This document shows, piece after piece, positions 16,095 through 25,571 of a stretch of 64,000 bases of DNA. The position numbers were made by a program, and so were the translations under genes. Under the pieces are notes generated by a model that did no database searches, was not told where the DNA came from, and worked only from the letters and a program-made list of their open reading frames with translations. Position 1 is the first letter of the stretch. The number at the start of each line of letters is the position of its first letter. The stretch spans positions 496,001 through 560,000 of the forward strand of contig JAFDVR010000017.1 in NCBI GenBank assembly GCA_018268855.1. Direction: 5' to 3'. The stretch comes from Acidobacteriota bacterium (lineage in GTDB: Bacteria; Acidobacteriota; Terriglobia; Terriglobales; Acidobacteriaceae).

Positions 16095-16697
16095 ATGGCT
16101 ATTACGCGGCGTCAGAAAGATGTTCTTGATTTTCTAAATGGATTTACTCAAAAGAACGGCTATTCGCCTTCCTATGAGGAGATTGCACAAGGTTTAGGGC
16201 TGAATTCATTGGCCACTGTGCACAAGCACATTACAAACCTGCAAAATAAGGGTCTTCTGCAACGAGCGCACAACCGCAGCCGTTCTATAGATGTACTCTC
16301 TCCTCGCTTGCCGCGAAGGGCAGATCGTTTGCCGCTGCTGGGGCGTATTGCTGCGGGTAAGCCCGTCGAAGCGGTGGAAAATGCAGAGAGTATTTCTCTG
16401 TCGGAGATTATCGGCAATCGGGAAGTATTCGCTCTGGAAGTACGGGGTGATTCCATGAGGGACGAACACATTGTGAATGGGGACTTTGTACTAGTGGAGC
16501 GCACCAATACTGCTCGTGAAGGCGAGATCATTGTTGCTCTTGTGGATGGTGCGGATGCTACTTTGAAGCGGTTTTACCGAGAAGGTGCGCAGATACGATT
16601 GCAGCCTTCAAATGCAGAGATGGCACCGATCTATGCGCCTGCAGAACGCGTGCAAATTCAAGGGAAAGTGCTTGGAATGCTGCGCAAATACGCCTGA
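16095..16697 (+). CDS. lexA: LexA, SOS-response repressor
   Basis: Transcriptional repressor of the DNA-damage regulon that cleaves itself when bound to RecA filaments. It has 200 residues. The N-terminal winged helix (1-65; RRQKDVLDFLNGFTQKNGYS then PSYEEIAQGLGL) binds DNA. The cleavage site is Ala87-Gly88 in RIAAGKPVEA. Ser120 in RGDSM and Lys158 in ADATLKRF form the Ser-Lys catalytic dyad. Length and spacing match active LexA proteins. It is divergent from the response regulator. Confidence 0.97.
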   Translation: MAITRRQKDVLDFLNGFTQKNGYSPSYEEIAQGLGLNSLATVHKHITNLQNKGLLQRAHNRSRSIDVLSPRLPRRADRLPLLGRIAAGKPVEAVENAESISLSEIIGNREVFALEVRGDSMRDEHIVNGDFVLVERTNTAREGEIIVALVDGADATLKRFYREGAQIRLQPSNAEMAPIYAPAERVQIQGKVLGMLRKYA

Positions 16698-16721
16698 AAA
16701 TCTGCATAATTTGCATAAAAA

Positions 16722-17849
16722 TTGACAAATGGAACCGATTTACGCGCGTCTGCGTACCAGAGTCATCGCTATGACTGGAGCGGACGCGGTGATGTTGCTC
16801 GCGCGGTGATTGCTACAGGAAAAATCCAGCCGATTACTAAGGTCGAAGTGAAGTCGAAGGCTTCGGGCAGTGTCGAAAAACTTCTTGTTGACATTAATGA
16901 AACTGTCCAAAAAGGACAGGTACTCGCGGTTCTTGATCAGGTTGAAATCCAGGCACAGGTACAAGCAAAGCGAGCTGAATTGGCGGCTGCGGAGTCGAAT
17001 GAGCGGTCAGCAGAGGCGGCGATTGCACTAGATCGCGTGAATGCGGAAGTTCCTGATCTGCCGATGACGAAGCATACATATGAGCGTGCCGTGGCGATGT
17101 CGAAAGACGGCGTTGTGTCGCAGCAGGTTCTGGACGATACGCATGCCAAATACGTGCTTGCGGTGAACACGCGTGACAAGGCGCTAGCGCAGATCAAGGT
17201 AGATCAGGCGAAGCTAAAGGAAGCGCAGGCTCAGGTCGCGCAGAGTCGCGCGAGTCTACGCCAGCTCGAAGAAGAGTATTCGTACACAACGATCACTTCG
17301 CCGATGGATGGTGTTGTGCTTTCGCGCGATGTGGAAGTAGGCAACGCGGTGAGCTCGATTCTTGTGATGGGATCTACGGCAACGCTGGTTATGACGCTGG
17401 GCGATACAAGCCAAGTGTACGTACAGGGTAAGGTGGACGAAAGCGATATCGGACATATCTACCTAGGTCAGACGGCTCGCATCCGCGTTGAAAGTTTTAA
17501 AGACAAGACCTTTACCGGCCACGTCACCAAAATTGCGCCGCTGGGTGTGGAGAAGGACAACGTCACCACATTCGAAGTGCGCGTCTCCATCGATAATCCG
17601 ACCGGCGAGTTGAAAGCCAACATGACGGCGAACGCTGAGATTCTGATGGAAGAGCATAAGGATGTGCTGTCGATTCCTGAGCAGGCTGTGATCTTCGATA
17701 AGAACAAGAATGCCAGCATGGAAATTCCTGATCCGAAATCGAACACCGGACGTAGAAAAATTGAGGTAAAGACAGGCATCTCTAATGGGGCGCGCACGGA
17801 GATTTTGAGTGGATTGAAGCAGGGCGACAAAGTATTGCTGCAGCAATAA
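16722..17849 (+). CDS. Periplasmic adaptor (HlyD/MacA-type) of an efflux pump, N-terminally short and orphan
   Basis: Membrane-fusion protein that would bridge an inner-membrane pump and an outer-membrane channel. Residues about 27-75 form the first half of a lipoyl domain (GDVARAVIATGKIQPITKVE), about 85-185 a long coiled-coil hairpin, about 190-215 the second lipoyl half (YTTITSPMDGVVLSRDVEVG), then a beta-barrel and membrane-proximal domain to residue 375. The usual N-terminal anchor or signal peptide is missing: the frame opens at a TTG (16722) and reaches the first beta-strand after 27 polar residues, only 24 bases after lexA. No ABC/RND pump gene follows. The protein may be non-functional or a remnant. 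Confidence 0.75.
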   Translation: MTNGTDLRASAYQSHRYDWSGRGDVARAVIATGKIQPITKVEVKSKASGSVEKLLVDINETVQKGQVLAVLDQVEIQAQVQAKRAELAAAESNERSAEAAIALDRVNAEVPDLPMTKHTYERAVAMSKDGVVSQQVLDDTHAKYVLAVNTRDKALAQIKVDQAKLKEAQAQVAQSRASLRQLEEEYSYTTITSPMDGVVLSRDVEVGNAVSSILVMGSTATLVMTLGDTSQVYVQGKVDESDIGHIYLGQTARIRVESFKDKTFTGHVTKIAPLGVEKDNVTTFEVRVSIDNPTGELKANMTANAEILMEEHKDVLSIPEQAVIFDKNKNASMEIPDPKSNTGRRKIEVKTGISNGARTEILSGLKQGDKVLLQQ

Positions 17850-17872
17850 GTTTTATATTGAGGGGCTCCATC

Positions 17873-18781
17873 ATGAATTTCCAAGTCCGCGTTGCGATTT
17901 TTGCATTTGCTACAGCAGCGACACTGCATGCCGAAGACTTTCACCGCATACTGAAGACAGGCAATGCGCCGCATATTTCGGTGAGCACCGGTGCGGGATA
18001 CGTGCATGTGATGTCGTCCGATGCGAACGAAGTGCAGGTGACTGGACACGTCCGCAAAAGCACTAATAACTGGGGGTGGGGTGCGGGCAATGCAGAGGAA
18101 CGCATCCGGCAGATTGTCTCAAATCCTCCGATCGAACAAAATGGCGATTCCATAAACATTGGCCGCGGCCATGATCGCGAGTTGCAGCGAAACATTGTGA
18201 TTGATTATGACGTTCTGGTTCCACGCAATGCGACTGTCGAAGGCCGCTCGGGATCAGGCGATGTGCGCGCTGCGAATCTTGGGGGAGCATTTTCGGGCAG
18301 TTCCGGTTCCGGTGATATGGAAGCAGTCAATGTGCATTCCTTTGTGCGTCTCGATACGGGCTCGGGTTCGATCCACGTGCACGATCTGTACGGCAATTCC
18401 CTGCTGAAGACCGGCTCCGGCGATATCGAAATCCAACAGTCTGCGCCAGGCGACGTGCAAGCAGAGACTGGTTCTGGTTCAATTCGGATTCGGAATGTGA
18501 ACGGGGCTGTACGCGCTGCGACCGGTTCGGGCGATGTGGAAGCACAGGGTAAGGCGATGGGTGATTGGAAGGTTGTCACTGGTTCAGGATCGATTCGTTT
18601 GGAGCTGATGCCGAACTCCGGTTTTCGTGTGGATGCTTCAACAGGGAGCGGGTCGATTCGCCTTCCCCAGGTCACCGGGACGGGTGCGGAGTTGAATAAA
18701 CATCATGTAGTGATGAGTGTGCATGGCGGCGGACCGGCGCTGAAGCTGCAGACTGGCTCGGGGGATATTGAAGTCAGGTAA
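17873..18781 (+). CDS. DUF4097-family exported beta-repeat protein
   Basis: 302 residues from the ATG at 17873, which has GAGGGG eight bases upstream. An N-terminal signal peptide (MNFQVRVAIFAFATAATLHA) is followed by a repetitive DUF4097 (adhesin-like beta-solenoid) fold. The short motif TGSGSI or SGSGD-/TGSGDI recurs about nine times at intervals of 15-25 residues, each marking a turn of the solenoid. Biochemical function of this family is not established. It follows the efflux adaptor after 23 bases and ends with a strong terminator. Confidence 0.85.
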   Translation: MNFQVRVAIFAFATAATLHAEDFHRILKTGNAPHISVSTGAGYVHVMSSDANEVQVTGHVRKSTNNWGWGAGNAEERIRQIVSNPPIEQNGDSINIGRGHDRELQRNIVIDYDVLVPRNATVEGRSGSGDVRAANLGGAFSGSSGSGDMEAVNVHSFVRLDTGSGSIHVHDLYGNSLLKTGSGDIEIQQSAPGDVQAETGSGSIRIRNVNGAVRAATGSGDVEAQGKAMGDWKVVTGSGSIRLELMPNSGFRVDASTGSGSIRLPQVTGTGAELNKHHVVMSVHGGGPALKLQTGSGDIEVR

Positions 18782-18812
18782 ACAGTCTTGATTGGAGTCT
18801 TAGTTTAGTTGG

Positions 18813-18834
18813 GAGCCGGACATTGTTCCGGCTC
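18813..18834 (+). terminator. Intrinsic terminator after the DUF4097 gene
   Basis: Perfect 8-bp stem GAGCCGGA / TCCGGCTC with a 6-base loop, then TTTGCTTTT. It lies 32 bases after the DUF4097 stop and closes the lexA-adaptor-DUF4097 run. Confidence 0.8.
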
Positions 18835-18944
18835 TTTGCTTTTGGCCGGTCGCACTATGCGCAAGGCGATGCTGCACATCGGGAAATATAGAGAGAACCT
18901 GCTGCTCTCAGAATGACGCTCTTCTAAGTAGATACACTTTGCTC

Positions 18945-19622
18945 ATGGTATGCAGTGATTTGCGGTTGGTAGTGTTTGATCTGGATGGGACGCTGATTGA
19001 TTCGCGCCGCGATCTGGCGAACAGTGTGAATGCGACGTTGCGGCATCTTGGGTGGAAGGACCTCTCCGACGAAGTAATCGCGACATATATCGGCGATGGC
19101 GCTTCGATGCTGGTGCGGCGGGCGCTGGCGCATGTGGCTGATATTCCTCCATTAGAAGAGCAAGAGACGTACGCGCTGGAGTTCTTTCTCGACTATTACC
19201 GTGAGCACAAACTGGATTTCACGCATGTGTATGAGGGTGTCGTCGAGTCGCTGCGTGCGATCCATGAGCATGCACCGCAGGTGAAGATGGCCGTGTTGAC
19301 GAACAAGCCGGTGCGTCCCTCGCGACAGATTTGCGATGCTCTGGGGTTGAGCGAATTTTTCTTTCAGAACTATGGTGGCGATAGCTTTGTGACGAAAAAG
19401 CCCAATCCTGAGGGACTGTTTACCTTGATGCGCGAGGCCGGGGTAAGTGCGTCGCAGACAGTGATGGTGGGTGATTCGAAAGTAGATGTAGCGACGGCGC
19501 AGAATGCGGGCGTGGTATGTGTTGGATGTAGTTACGGGTTGTCACCTGATTCCCTTTTGGCTGCCGGACCGGATGTAATGGCGGCCAGTGCATCAGAGTG
19601 GACCGGATTGTTGGTGGGGTGA
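18945..19622 (+). CDS. gph: Phosphoglycolate phosphatase-like HAD hydrolase
   Basis: Removes phosphate from 2-phosphoglycolate or a similar small substrate in the cytoplasm. About 225 residues from the ATG at 18945 (a TTG at 18939 is also possible). HAD motif I is FDLDGTLID, motif II is AVLTNKP, and motif III/IV is KKPNPEGLF...VMVGDSKVDVATA. The helical cap domain lies between motifs I and II (SVNATLRHLGW). Members of this family have varied substrates, so the exact reaction is inferred from overall similarity to Gph. It is followed by uvrB after 23 bases. Confidence 0.82.
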   Translation: MVCSDLRLVVFDLDGTLIDSRRDLANSVNATLRHLGWKDLSDEVIATYIGDGASMLVRRALAHVADIPPLEEQETYALEFFLDYYREHKLDFTHVYEGVVESLRAIHEHAPQVKMAVLTNKPVRPSRQICDALGLSEFFFQNYGGDSFVTKKPNPEGLFTLMREAGVSASQTVMVGDSKVDVATAQNAGVVCVGCSYGLSPDSLLAAGPDVMAASASEWTGLLVG

Positions 19623-19645
19623 GCTAGACGAATTATTCTGTAAGG

Positions 19646-21634
19646 ATGGACTTTCAGCTTGCTACGGACTACACACCGCAGGGCGATCAGCCCCGCGCCA
19701 TTCGTGAACTTGTGACCGGATTGAATGATGGTGAGAAGCACCAGGTATTGCTGGGTGTGACCGGGTCGGGCAAGACGTTCACCATGGCGAAGGTGATCCA
19801 GCAGGTGAACCGGCCGGCGCTGGTGCTGGCGCATAACAAGACGCTGGCCGCGCAGCTTTATCACGAGTTCAAGCAGTTCTTTCCAAACAATGCGGTGGAG
19901 TACTTCGTCTCGTACTACGACTACTACCAGCCAGAAGCGTATATCCCATCTGGCGATCTGTATATCGAGAAAGAAGCGACGATCAATGAAGAGCTCGACA
20001 AGCTGCGGTTGTCTGCTACTCGATCGCTATTTGAGCGGCGGGACTGCATCATTGTGTCGTCCGTGTCGTGCATCTACGGCCTCGGTTCGCCAGAAGCGTA
20101 TTACGGCATGTTGCTGCTGCTGGAAAAGGGGCAGCGCATCAAGCGGGAGGACATTACGCGGCGTCTTGTCGAGATTTTGTATGAACGGAACGATCATGAC
20201 TTTCGGCGTGGAACGTTTCGCGTGCGCGGCGATGTGATCGAGGTCTATCCGACGTATGACGAGAATGCGTTTCGCATTGAACTGTTCGGCGACGAGATCG
20301 ATTCCTTGTCGCAGATTGATCCCCTGTTTGGCACGGTGAAACAGAAGTATTCGCGGCTGCCGATCTATCCGAAGTCGCACTATGTGGTGCAGCCGGAGCG
20401 GAAGGCGGGCGCAATGGATTCGATCTTGCACGAGCTGGGCGAGTGGGAGGCGCAGCTTGAGAAGGAAGGCCGTGTGATGGAGGCGAACCGCATCCATCAG
20501 CGCACGCGGTTCGATCTGGAGATGATCAAGTCCGTCGGATACTGCCACGGGATTGAGAATTATTCGCGGCACTTTTCAGGGCGGTTGCCGGGTGAGCCTC
20601 CGCCGACGTTGCTAGATTATTTTCCGCGCGATTTCATGATCTTTATCGACGAGTCGCACGTGACGGTACCGCAGTTGCATGGCATGTGGCATGGTGACCG
20701 GTCGCGCAAGCAGAATTTGATCGATTATGGATTTCGTTTGCCGTCGGCGATGGACAATCGTCCGCTGAAGTTTGATGAGTTTGAGAACCGGACGGGGCAG
20801 ATCATTTATGTGTCCGCTACGCCGGGGCCGTATGAGTTGACGAAGTCTGCGGGTGTGGTGGTGGAGCAGATTATTCGTCCGACGGGGCTGATCGATCCTC
20901 CGGTGGAGATTCGTCCGATCAAGGGGCAAGTGGACGATTTGCTGGCGGAGATTCGCGAGCGTGCAAAGCGCAATGAGCGCGTGCTGGTGACGACACTGAC
21001 GAAGCGCATGGCCGAGGACCTTGCCGGCTACTACACAGAGGTGGGCGTGCGGTGCCGGTATATGCACTCCGAGATTGAGACGCTGGAGCGTGTGAAGCTG
21101 CTACGGGATTTGCGTAAGGGCGAGTACGATGTGCTGATTGGTATCAACCTTCTCCGTGAGGGATTAGATCTCCCGGAGGTCTCTCTCGTCGCCATTCTGG
21201 ATGCGGACAAGGAAGGCTTTTTGCGTTCGCAGGGATCGCTTATCCAGACGATTGGACGTGCGGCCCGGCATCTTGAGGGGCGCGCGATTTTATATGCCGA
21301 CAAGATGACCGATTCGATGCAGCGCGCGCTGGACGAGACTTCTCGCAGGCGCGAAAAGCAGCAGGCATATAACGAGGAGCACGGAATTACGCCGAAGTCC
21401 GTTGTGCGGCCGATTGGCGATGCGCTGGCGGGGATCATCGACGCAGATTATGCGGACATGACCGAAGAGTCTGAGGGCATGCCGGAGTTCATGTCGCAGC
21501 AGGAACTCGACAAGTACATTGCCGGGCTGGAGAACGACATGCGCGAGGCGGCGAAGAAGTTTGAGTTTGAAAAGGCCGCAAAACTCCGCGACACCGTGAA
21601 GGAGCTGCGCACAAAAGAGTTTCTATTTAGTTAG
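19646..21634 (+). CDS. uvrB: UvrB, excinuclease ABC subunit B
   Basis: Damage-verifying helicase-like subunit of nucleotide excision repair; loaded by UvrA and handed to UvrC. It has 662 residues, the normal length. Walker A GVTGSGKT is at 37-44. The beta-hairpin that probes the DNA is in [20 protein letters not shown]. The DEAD-like box is [11 protein letters not shown], motif VI is [19 protein letters not shown], and the C-terminal UVR motif that binds UvrC is at about 625-660 ([20 protein letters not shown]). The stop overlaps the stop of the convergent EAL gene by three bases. Confidence 0.98.
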   Translation: MDFQLATDYTPQGDQPRAIRELVTGLNDGEKHQVLLGVTGSGKTFTMAKVIQQVNRPALVLAHNKTLAAQLYHEFKQFFPNNAVEYFVSYYDYYQPEAYIPSGDLYIEKEATINEELDKLRLSATRSLFERRDCIIVSSVSCIYGLGSPEAYYGMLLLLEKGQRIKREDITRRLVEILYERNDHDFRRGTFRVRGDVIEVYPTYDENAFRIELFGDEIDSLSQIDPLFGTVKQKYSRLPIYPKSHYVVQPERKAGAMDSILHELGEWEAQLEKEGRVMEANRIHQRTRFDLEMIKSVGYCHGIENYSRHFSGRLPGEPPPTLLDYFPRDFMIFIDESHVTVPQLHGMWHGDRSRKQNLIDYGFRLPSAMDNRPLKFDEFENRTGQIIYVSATPGPYELTKSAGVVVEQIIRPTGLIDPPVEIRPIKGQVDDLLAEIRERAKRNERVLVTTLTKRMAEDLAGYYTEVGVRCRYMHSEIETLERVKLLRDLRKGEYDVLIGINLLREGLDLPEVSLVAILDADKEGFLRSQGSLIQTIGRAARHLEGRAILYADKMTDSMQRALDETSRRREKQQAYNEEHGITPKSVVRPIGDALAGIIDADYADMTEESEGMPEFMSQQELDKYIAGLENDMREAAKKFEFEKAAKLRDTVKELRTKEFLFS

Positions 21635-22479
21635 CTCGCTTGCGCGACGAGATGATGCTTCGTCTTTGCGTGCTGAATGTATCGGAATGTTTTTTCAACT
21701 TTTGGTAATGCTTCGAATTCCGGTCGTGCGAAGAGGTACCCCTGCTGGAGTACGACCCCGATATCGGTGAGCGCGTGCATGATCGACGGGCGTTCCACAC
21801 CTTCCGCGATGACTTCCACACCAAGTTCCATACAGGCGGCGACCATAGCGTTGAGAACGACAGCCGTGGCGCGATCGGTGTCGATTTTGGACACCATGGT
21901 CATGTCGAGCTTAACGATATCGGGCTGTAAATTGGCGAGCAGACTAAGTCCAGAGTAACCGGTGCCGAAGTCATCGATAGCAATACGGACACCCATTTTC
22001 TGGTACTCGCTCATTAGCTGGCGCATAGCGCCAGGATCACAAAGCTGAGCGTCTTCAACAAACTCAAGGATGAGACGATCAAGCGGAAAACCGACATCAA
22101 CGGCCTCGCAACAAGTAAGACTGAGGTGCGAGTTAGCTTCTACAGCGGCAACAGGATTGACATTGACGGTAAGTGATGCGGATGTATCCACCAAACCGAG
22201 GCGCATGGCAAGCTCAATGCCCTTTGAACGGCAGGCTTTATCGAAGAGATGAAAGCTCTTAAGAGGAACCCGGTTCAACACCCGGCCGGCGGCTTCACCA
22301 TTGGGTGAGCGTACCAGGGATTCATATGCAAAGACTTCTTGCGTTTCCACGTTCACAATAGGCTGAAAAGCCATCGAAAACTTTGGGATCGCTCCACGTC
22401 CTCGAGCGGCTGCCTCCGCTTTTGCACGCAGACCTCGCTCAACGTTGCGGGCCCATACTCCGTACTCGACTTCTTGCAT
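21631..22479 (-). CDS. EAL-domain protein (cyclic-di-GMP phosphodiesterase-like)
   Basis: Stand-alone EAL domain of 282 residues with no sensory domain. The signature reads YESLVR (ESL in place of EAL). Other catalytic-site positions are kept: NVNP (metal-binding Asn), [25 protein letters not shown] with the Asp pair, VKLDM (Lys), AEGVE, and QGYLFARP near the C-terminus. An active c-di-GMP hydrolase is therefore possible. A motility link with the flagellar cluster is only a suggestion, as it is 6 kb away. It is convergent with uvrB, their stop codons overlapping. Confidence 0.88.
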   Translation of the reverse strand: MQEVEYGVWARNVERGLRAKAEAAARGRGAIPKFSMAFQPIVNVETQEVFAYESLVRSPNGEAAGRVLNRVPLKSFHLFDKACRSKGIELAMRLGLVDTSASLTVNVNPVAAVEANSHLSLTCCEAVDVGFPLDRLILEFVEDAQLCDPGAMRQLMSEYQKMGVRIAIDDFGTGYSGLSLLANLQPDIVKLDMTMVSKIDTDRATAVVLNAMVAACMELGVEVIAEGVERPSIMHALTDIGVVLQQGYLFARPEFEALPKVEKTFRYIQHAKTKHHLVAQAS

Positions 22480-22722
22480 TAAGCACTTCTACTTCATTCA
22501 TGGAGCGGTCTGCATGTGCCGCTAAACTCAATTTGCCATGAACTGAGAAATACTGGGGGAAAGGCTCTAAACCAAAGCAAAGTAAAACAATGTTCTTATT
22601 GCGATGTTCTTCTACGCACTTCAAGTTGTCTATTGATACAAATCCTATAGTAGAAGCGGCCCCGACCAGGTGCAATGTCCAAAGGAATACCTTCCAAAGG
22701 TAATCTCATTAGCCCGGAATTC

Positions 22723-24849
22723 CTATTTAACCGTAATCAAAAGATCTATGGTTTTCGTAACGGATGTTCCGCTTGGTGATACGGCAGTGGCTACAATGGT
22801 GGCTTTCTGTGTAATTCCCCCTTTTGATGGCGTACTTTGCGCCGGGGGCCGTGAGGCGCAACCTGCGAAAAACATCAGAAAACTTATTGATAATAGAGAG
22901 TATCTTTTCCTCCTGAACATCCATGGAAGGATGCAGCAGAAGCCAATCATACTGAGAGCCGCTAAAGTATGAGACGCGGTTTGAACAACCTTAATCGTCA
23001 TCAAGATTGTTTGTGGATTGGAACCTGGAATGACAGCGGGTGGATCAAAAGCAACGGTCACACCAGCTGGCACCCCTTGGGCAGAAAAAGTGACAGTCTG
23101 ACCATAAGAGCCATTGGTCGGGATGATCTGAAACTGAAAGAGGGCCGGTGCTCCGGCGGCTACGGTGAGCGAAGTGGTGGATGAATTGCCGGTAGAAAGT
23201 ACAAAATCTGGAGGCCCGGCACTAATGGAAGTGATGGTTTGAGCGGATGTGCTGGCCGCGAAAGAGGCGTCGCCAGAATAAGAAGCGAGGAAAGCGTGAG
23301 CGCCAACCGTAGGCGAAGCTATAATCCACTGGGCTTTGTTATTGCGAAGAGCAGATGAACCAAGCGAGATATTGTTTTCAATAAATGTGATGTCACCTGT
23401 GGGGATGCCCGCTCCGGATGTATAGACAGTAGCAGTTATGGTGAGCGGCTGTCCGGCATACATTATTGGATCTGTTTCCAAAGCGGTGGTGGTCGCAGTT
23501 TTTGTAGAAGCTATCGATTGCGCGGAAAGCTGCACACTTTGGGGCAGAAAGTCTCCGCCCGAGAATGTGCCGGTACCTGTGAAAACACCGATTGATGTAG
23601 GTGCGAACTTAATTTGAGTCTTGCAGCTCTGGCCAGCTGCAAGATGGATTGGAAGCGGTCCACAGTTGCCGGTAAGCAACATGAAGGACTGCGGCAATAT
23701 GGCATTCGTGATGGTAAGCGCGATTGACCCAGCATTTGCAAATTGAAGGTCCTGCTGCATAGAACTTCCCACACTGGTTGAACCAAAGCGCAGAAAAGCT
23801 GGAGTAAGAGTGCTAACTTTACCTCCGCGTTCCACAAGAAAAACAGAATCGGAGGCGTCAACCATAACTGCTGCAGGACGGTCGAGGCTTGCGGTAGTTA
23901 AAGTATGGCCATCTGCCGAGAGTGCCTGTTCTCCATTGCCTATCTCGGCCCAAAATGTTTTTGATATCTGCCGAAAAACTTTCTGATGAACTGCATCGGC
24001 AATGTAAAGACTGCCATCCGTCGAGATCGCGATACCGTCCGGACGCACGAAGCCAGGATTACCGGTATCGCCTTTGCTCGATACCACAGTTTCAATGGTG
24101 CCATCCACTCTGATGACACGGACACGGCCATTCCTGCGATCTCCAATAAATAGCTGGCCTGCGGTATCGAATGCTAAAGCCGAAGGAGCATCAAGTTCAG
24201 CATTGATAGCAGGGCCTCCATCTCCATTGCTTCCCTGCGCGCCTGTACCGGCGATGGTATGAATAATGCCATTGATGTCTACGCTACGTACACGGAAGTC
24301 TGCAGCATCGGCGATGTAAAAGTTGCCAGATTTATCCAGTGTCAGGGCAACAGGCTTTCGTAAAGAGGCGATAGTGGCGGGCCCATTGTCACCAAGCGTA
24401 TTGAACGTTCCGCTGCCAGCAATGGTGGTGATAATGCCCTTCGTATCGACCTTACGCACACGATGGTTCATCGTGTCTGCAATGTACAAAGTGCCGTCTG
24501 GAGCAACGACGATGCTACTGGGCGTGTTCAACTCAGCCGAAGTAGCTGCAGCGCCATCACCATAGAAGCCTTGTTTACCGCTACCTGCTACGGTGGTAAT
24601 GATTCCATCGGAATCGATGCGGCGAATAACATGATTGCCTGCATCGGCAATATAAATGTTTCCTGCGGCATCACGCGCGATGGCCCGTGGTGAGCGTAGC
24701 TTCGCTGTGAGTGCAGGACCGTTATCACCTGCGTATCCAGCACTGTCCGTACCGGCAACAGTGTGAATGGCGGGTGAAGGGGTGATAATGAGTTGCGAGT
24801 GCGCATGGAAGGGACCAGCACACAATATGGCTGCGCTATACACACGCAT
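22723..24849 (-). CDS. Secreted NHL-repeat protein with Ig-like domain
   Basis: About 708 residues from the ATG at 24847-24849 (a TTG at 24882 is possible). The signal peptide MRVYSAAILCAGPFHAHSQ is followed by five to six NHL-type beta-propeller blades of about 55-60 residues, each with the pattern D..GN.Y.AD...H.VR..D..G.I.T.AG.G (about 20-320). A choice-of-anchor domain (about 335-430) and an Ig-like domain (about 440-545; ITATVYTSGAGIPTGDITF) come next. Near the C-terminus are two hydrophobic segments, one ending FFAGCAS. Such proteins are common in acidobacterial genomes; ligand and role are unknown. Confidence 0.82.
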   Translation of the reverse strand: MRVYSAAILCAGPFHAHSQLIITPSPAIHTVAGTDSAGYAGDNGPALTAKLRSPRAIARDAAGNIYIADAGNHVIRRIDSDGIITTVAGSGKQGFYGDGAAATSAELNTPSSIVVAPDGTLYIADTMNHRVRKVDTKGIITTIAGSGTFNTLGDNGPATIASLRKPVALTLDKSGNFYIADAADFRVRSVDINGIIHTIAGTGAQGSNGDGGPAINAELDAPSALAFDTAGQLFIGDRRNGRVRVIRVDGTIETVVSSKGDTGNPGFVRPDGIAISTDGSLYIADAVHQKVFRQISKTFWAEIGNGEQALSADGHTLTTASLDRPAAVMVDASDSVFLVERGGKVSTLTPAFLRFGSTSVGSSMQQDLQFANAGSIALTITNAILPQSFMLLTGNCGPLPIHLAAGQSCKTQIKFAPTSIGVFTGTGTFSGGDFLPQSVQLSAQSIASTKTATTTALETDPIMYAGQPLTITATVYTSGAGIPTGDITFIENNISLGSSALRNNKAQWIIASPTVGAHAFLASYSGDASFAASTSAQTITSISAGPPDFVLSTGNSSTTSLTVAAGAPALFQFQIIPTNGSYGQTVTFSAQGVPAGVTVAFDPPAVIPGSNPQTILMTIKVVQTASHTLAALSMIGFCCILPWMFRRKRYSLLSISFLMFFAGCASRPPAQSTPSKGGITQKATIVATAVSPSGTSVTKTIDLLITVK

Positions 24850-24984
24850 CCGAAATCTTCGCCATAGGCCTGAGCTACTCAATCTTTTGGCTGCAACTTA
24901 AATAAGAGAATGTGTGAAGTATAGCCTGTTTGTTCGTATACGAGCTGTTCGCTATAGATTCTGGACAGTTCCCTTTCGATGTGT

Positions 24985-25518
24985 TCAATCTGTCTGTGCC
25001 GAATGCAGTAATACTTTTGTTGTGGTGATGGCCTGCCCAACATGGCGCTGTGTATGTTCTGCAATGTGCACGAGCAGGTCGCCGAGGGTGACCGGCAGTT
25101 GGGCGCGGCCTACGGTCCGCTTTTCTTCGGGATTGGAGTGGATGAAGTTCGCCACGCGTGCCAGCGAATGAGCGATTGCTTCGTGAAAAGCGATGAAGGA
25201 TGCTTCTTTTGATCGCCCAGGGTCGGCTTCTGCCTTGAGATGTTTAAGCTGTTCAGTTGAAAGCACATTACCTTCTGCATAGGCGAGGAGGCGATCGAGA
25301 CTTCCCGCAATGTGGCGCATCTGAAATGCAGCAGAGGGCAAATTGTGCGGCTGTGCCTCCAATTGTTCCTGCGAAAGTTGGCCGCACCAATGGTCAATAT
25401 CTTCCTTTGCGTGTTCAAGTGCATGCGTGACGGCACGCACCACTACTGGCAGTTCTGTGTGGCTGTTGCGGAGCCATGGTTCAGGCTGGGACGCTGGCAT
25501 ATTTCTGCTCTCCGGCAT
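24985..25518 (-). CDS. DinB-family protein
   Basis: Four-helix-bundle protein of the DinB/YfiT metal-dependent superfamily, 177 residues (ATG at 25516-25518; a second ATG six codons later is possible). The three metal-binding histidines appear as His in MRHIAGSLDRLL and the pair in VHIAEHTQRHVGQ. Family members act in thiol transfer or are of unknown role; no substrate can be read here. It is divergent from ffh, with only about 50 bases between them. Confidence 0.8.
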   Translation of the reverse strand: MPESRNMPASQPEPWLRNSHTELPVVVRAVTHALEHAKEDIDHWCGQLSQEQLEAQPHNLPSAAFQMRHIAGSLDRLLAYAEGNVLSTEQLKHLKAEADPGRSKEASFIAFHEAIAHSLARVANFIHSNPEEKRTVGRAQLPVTLGDLLVHIAEHTQRHVGQAITTTKVLLHSAQTD

Positions 25519-25571
25519 GGCATTTTCCCGCAGATTGCCGGCCCTTTGGCGCTGATAAACTAAAGGTCTAT

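Noticed and set aside
17873..18781. Nucleotide repeats in the DUF4097 gene as a CRISPR or minisatellite
   Set aside because: The repeats are degenerate, in frame, and encode the TGSG turn of the solenoid; there are no constant repeats with unique spacers.
22480..22722. Possible small gene between the EAL and NHL genes
   Set aside because: The open frame there overlaps the EAL start and has no ribosome binding site or recognisable content.
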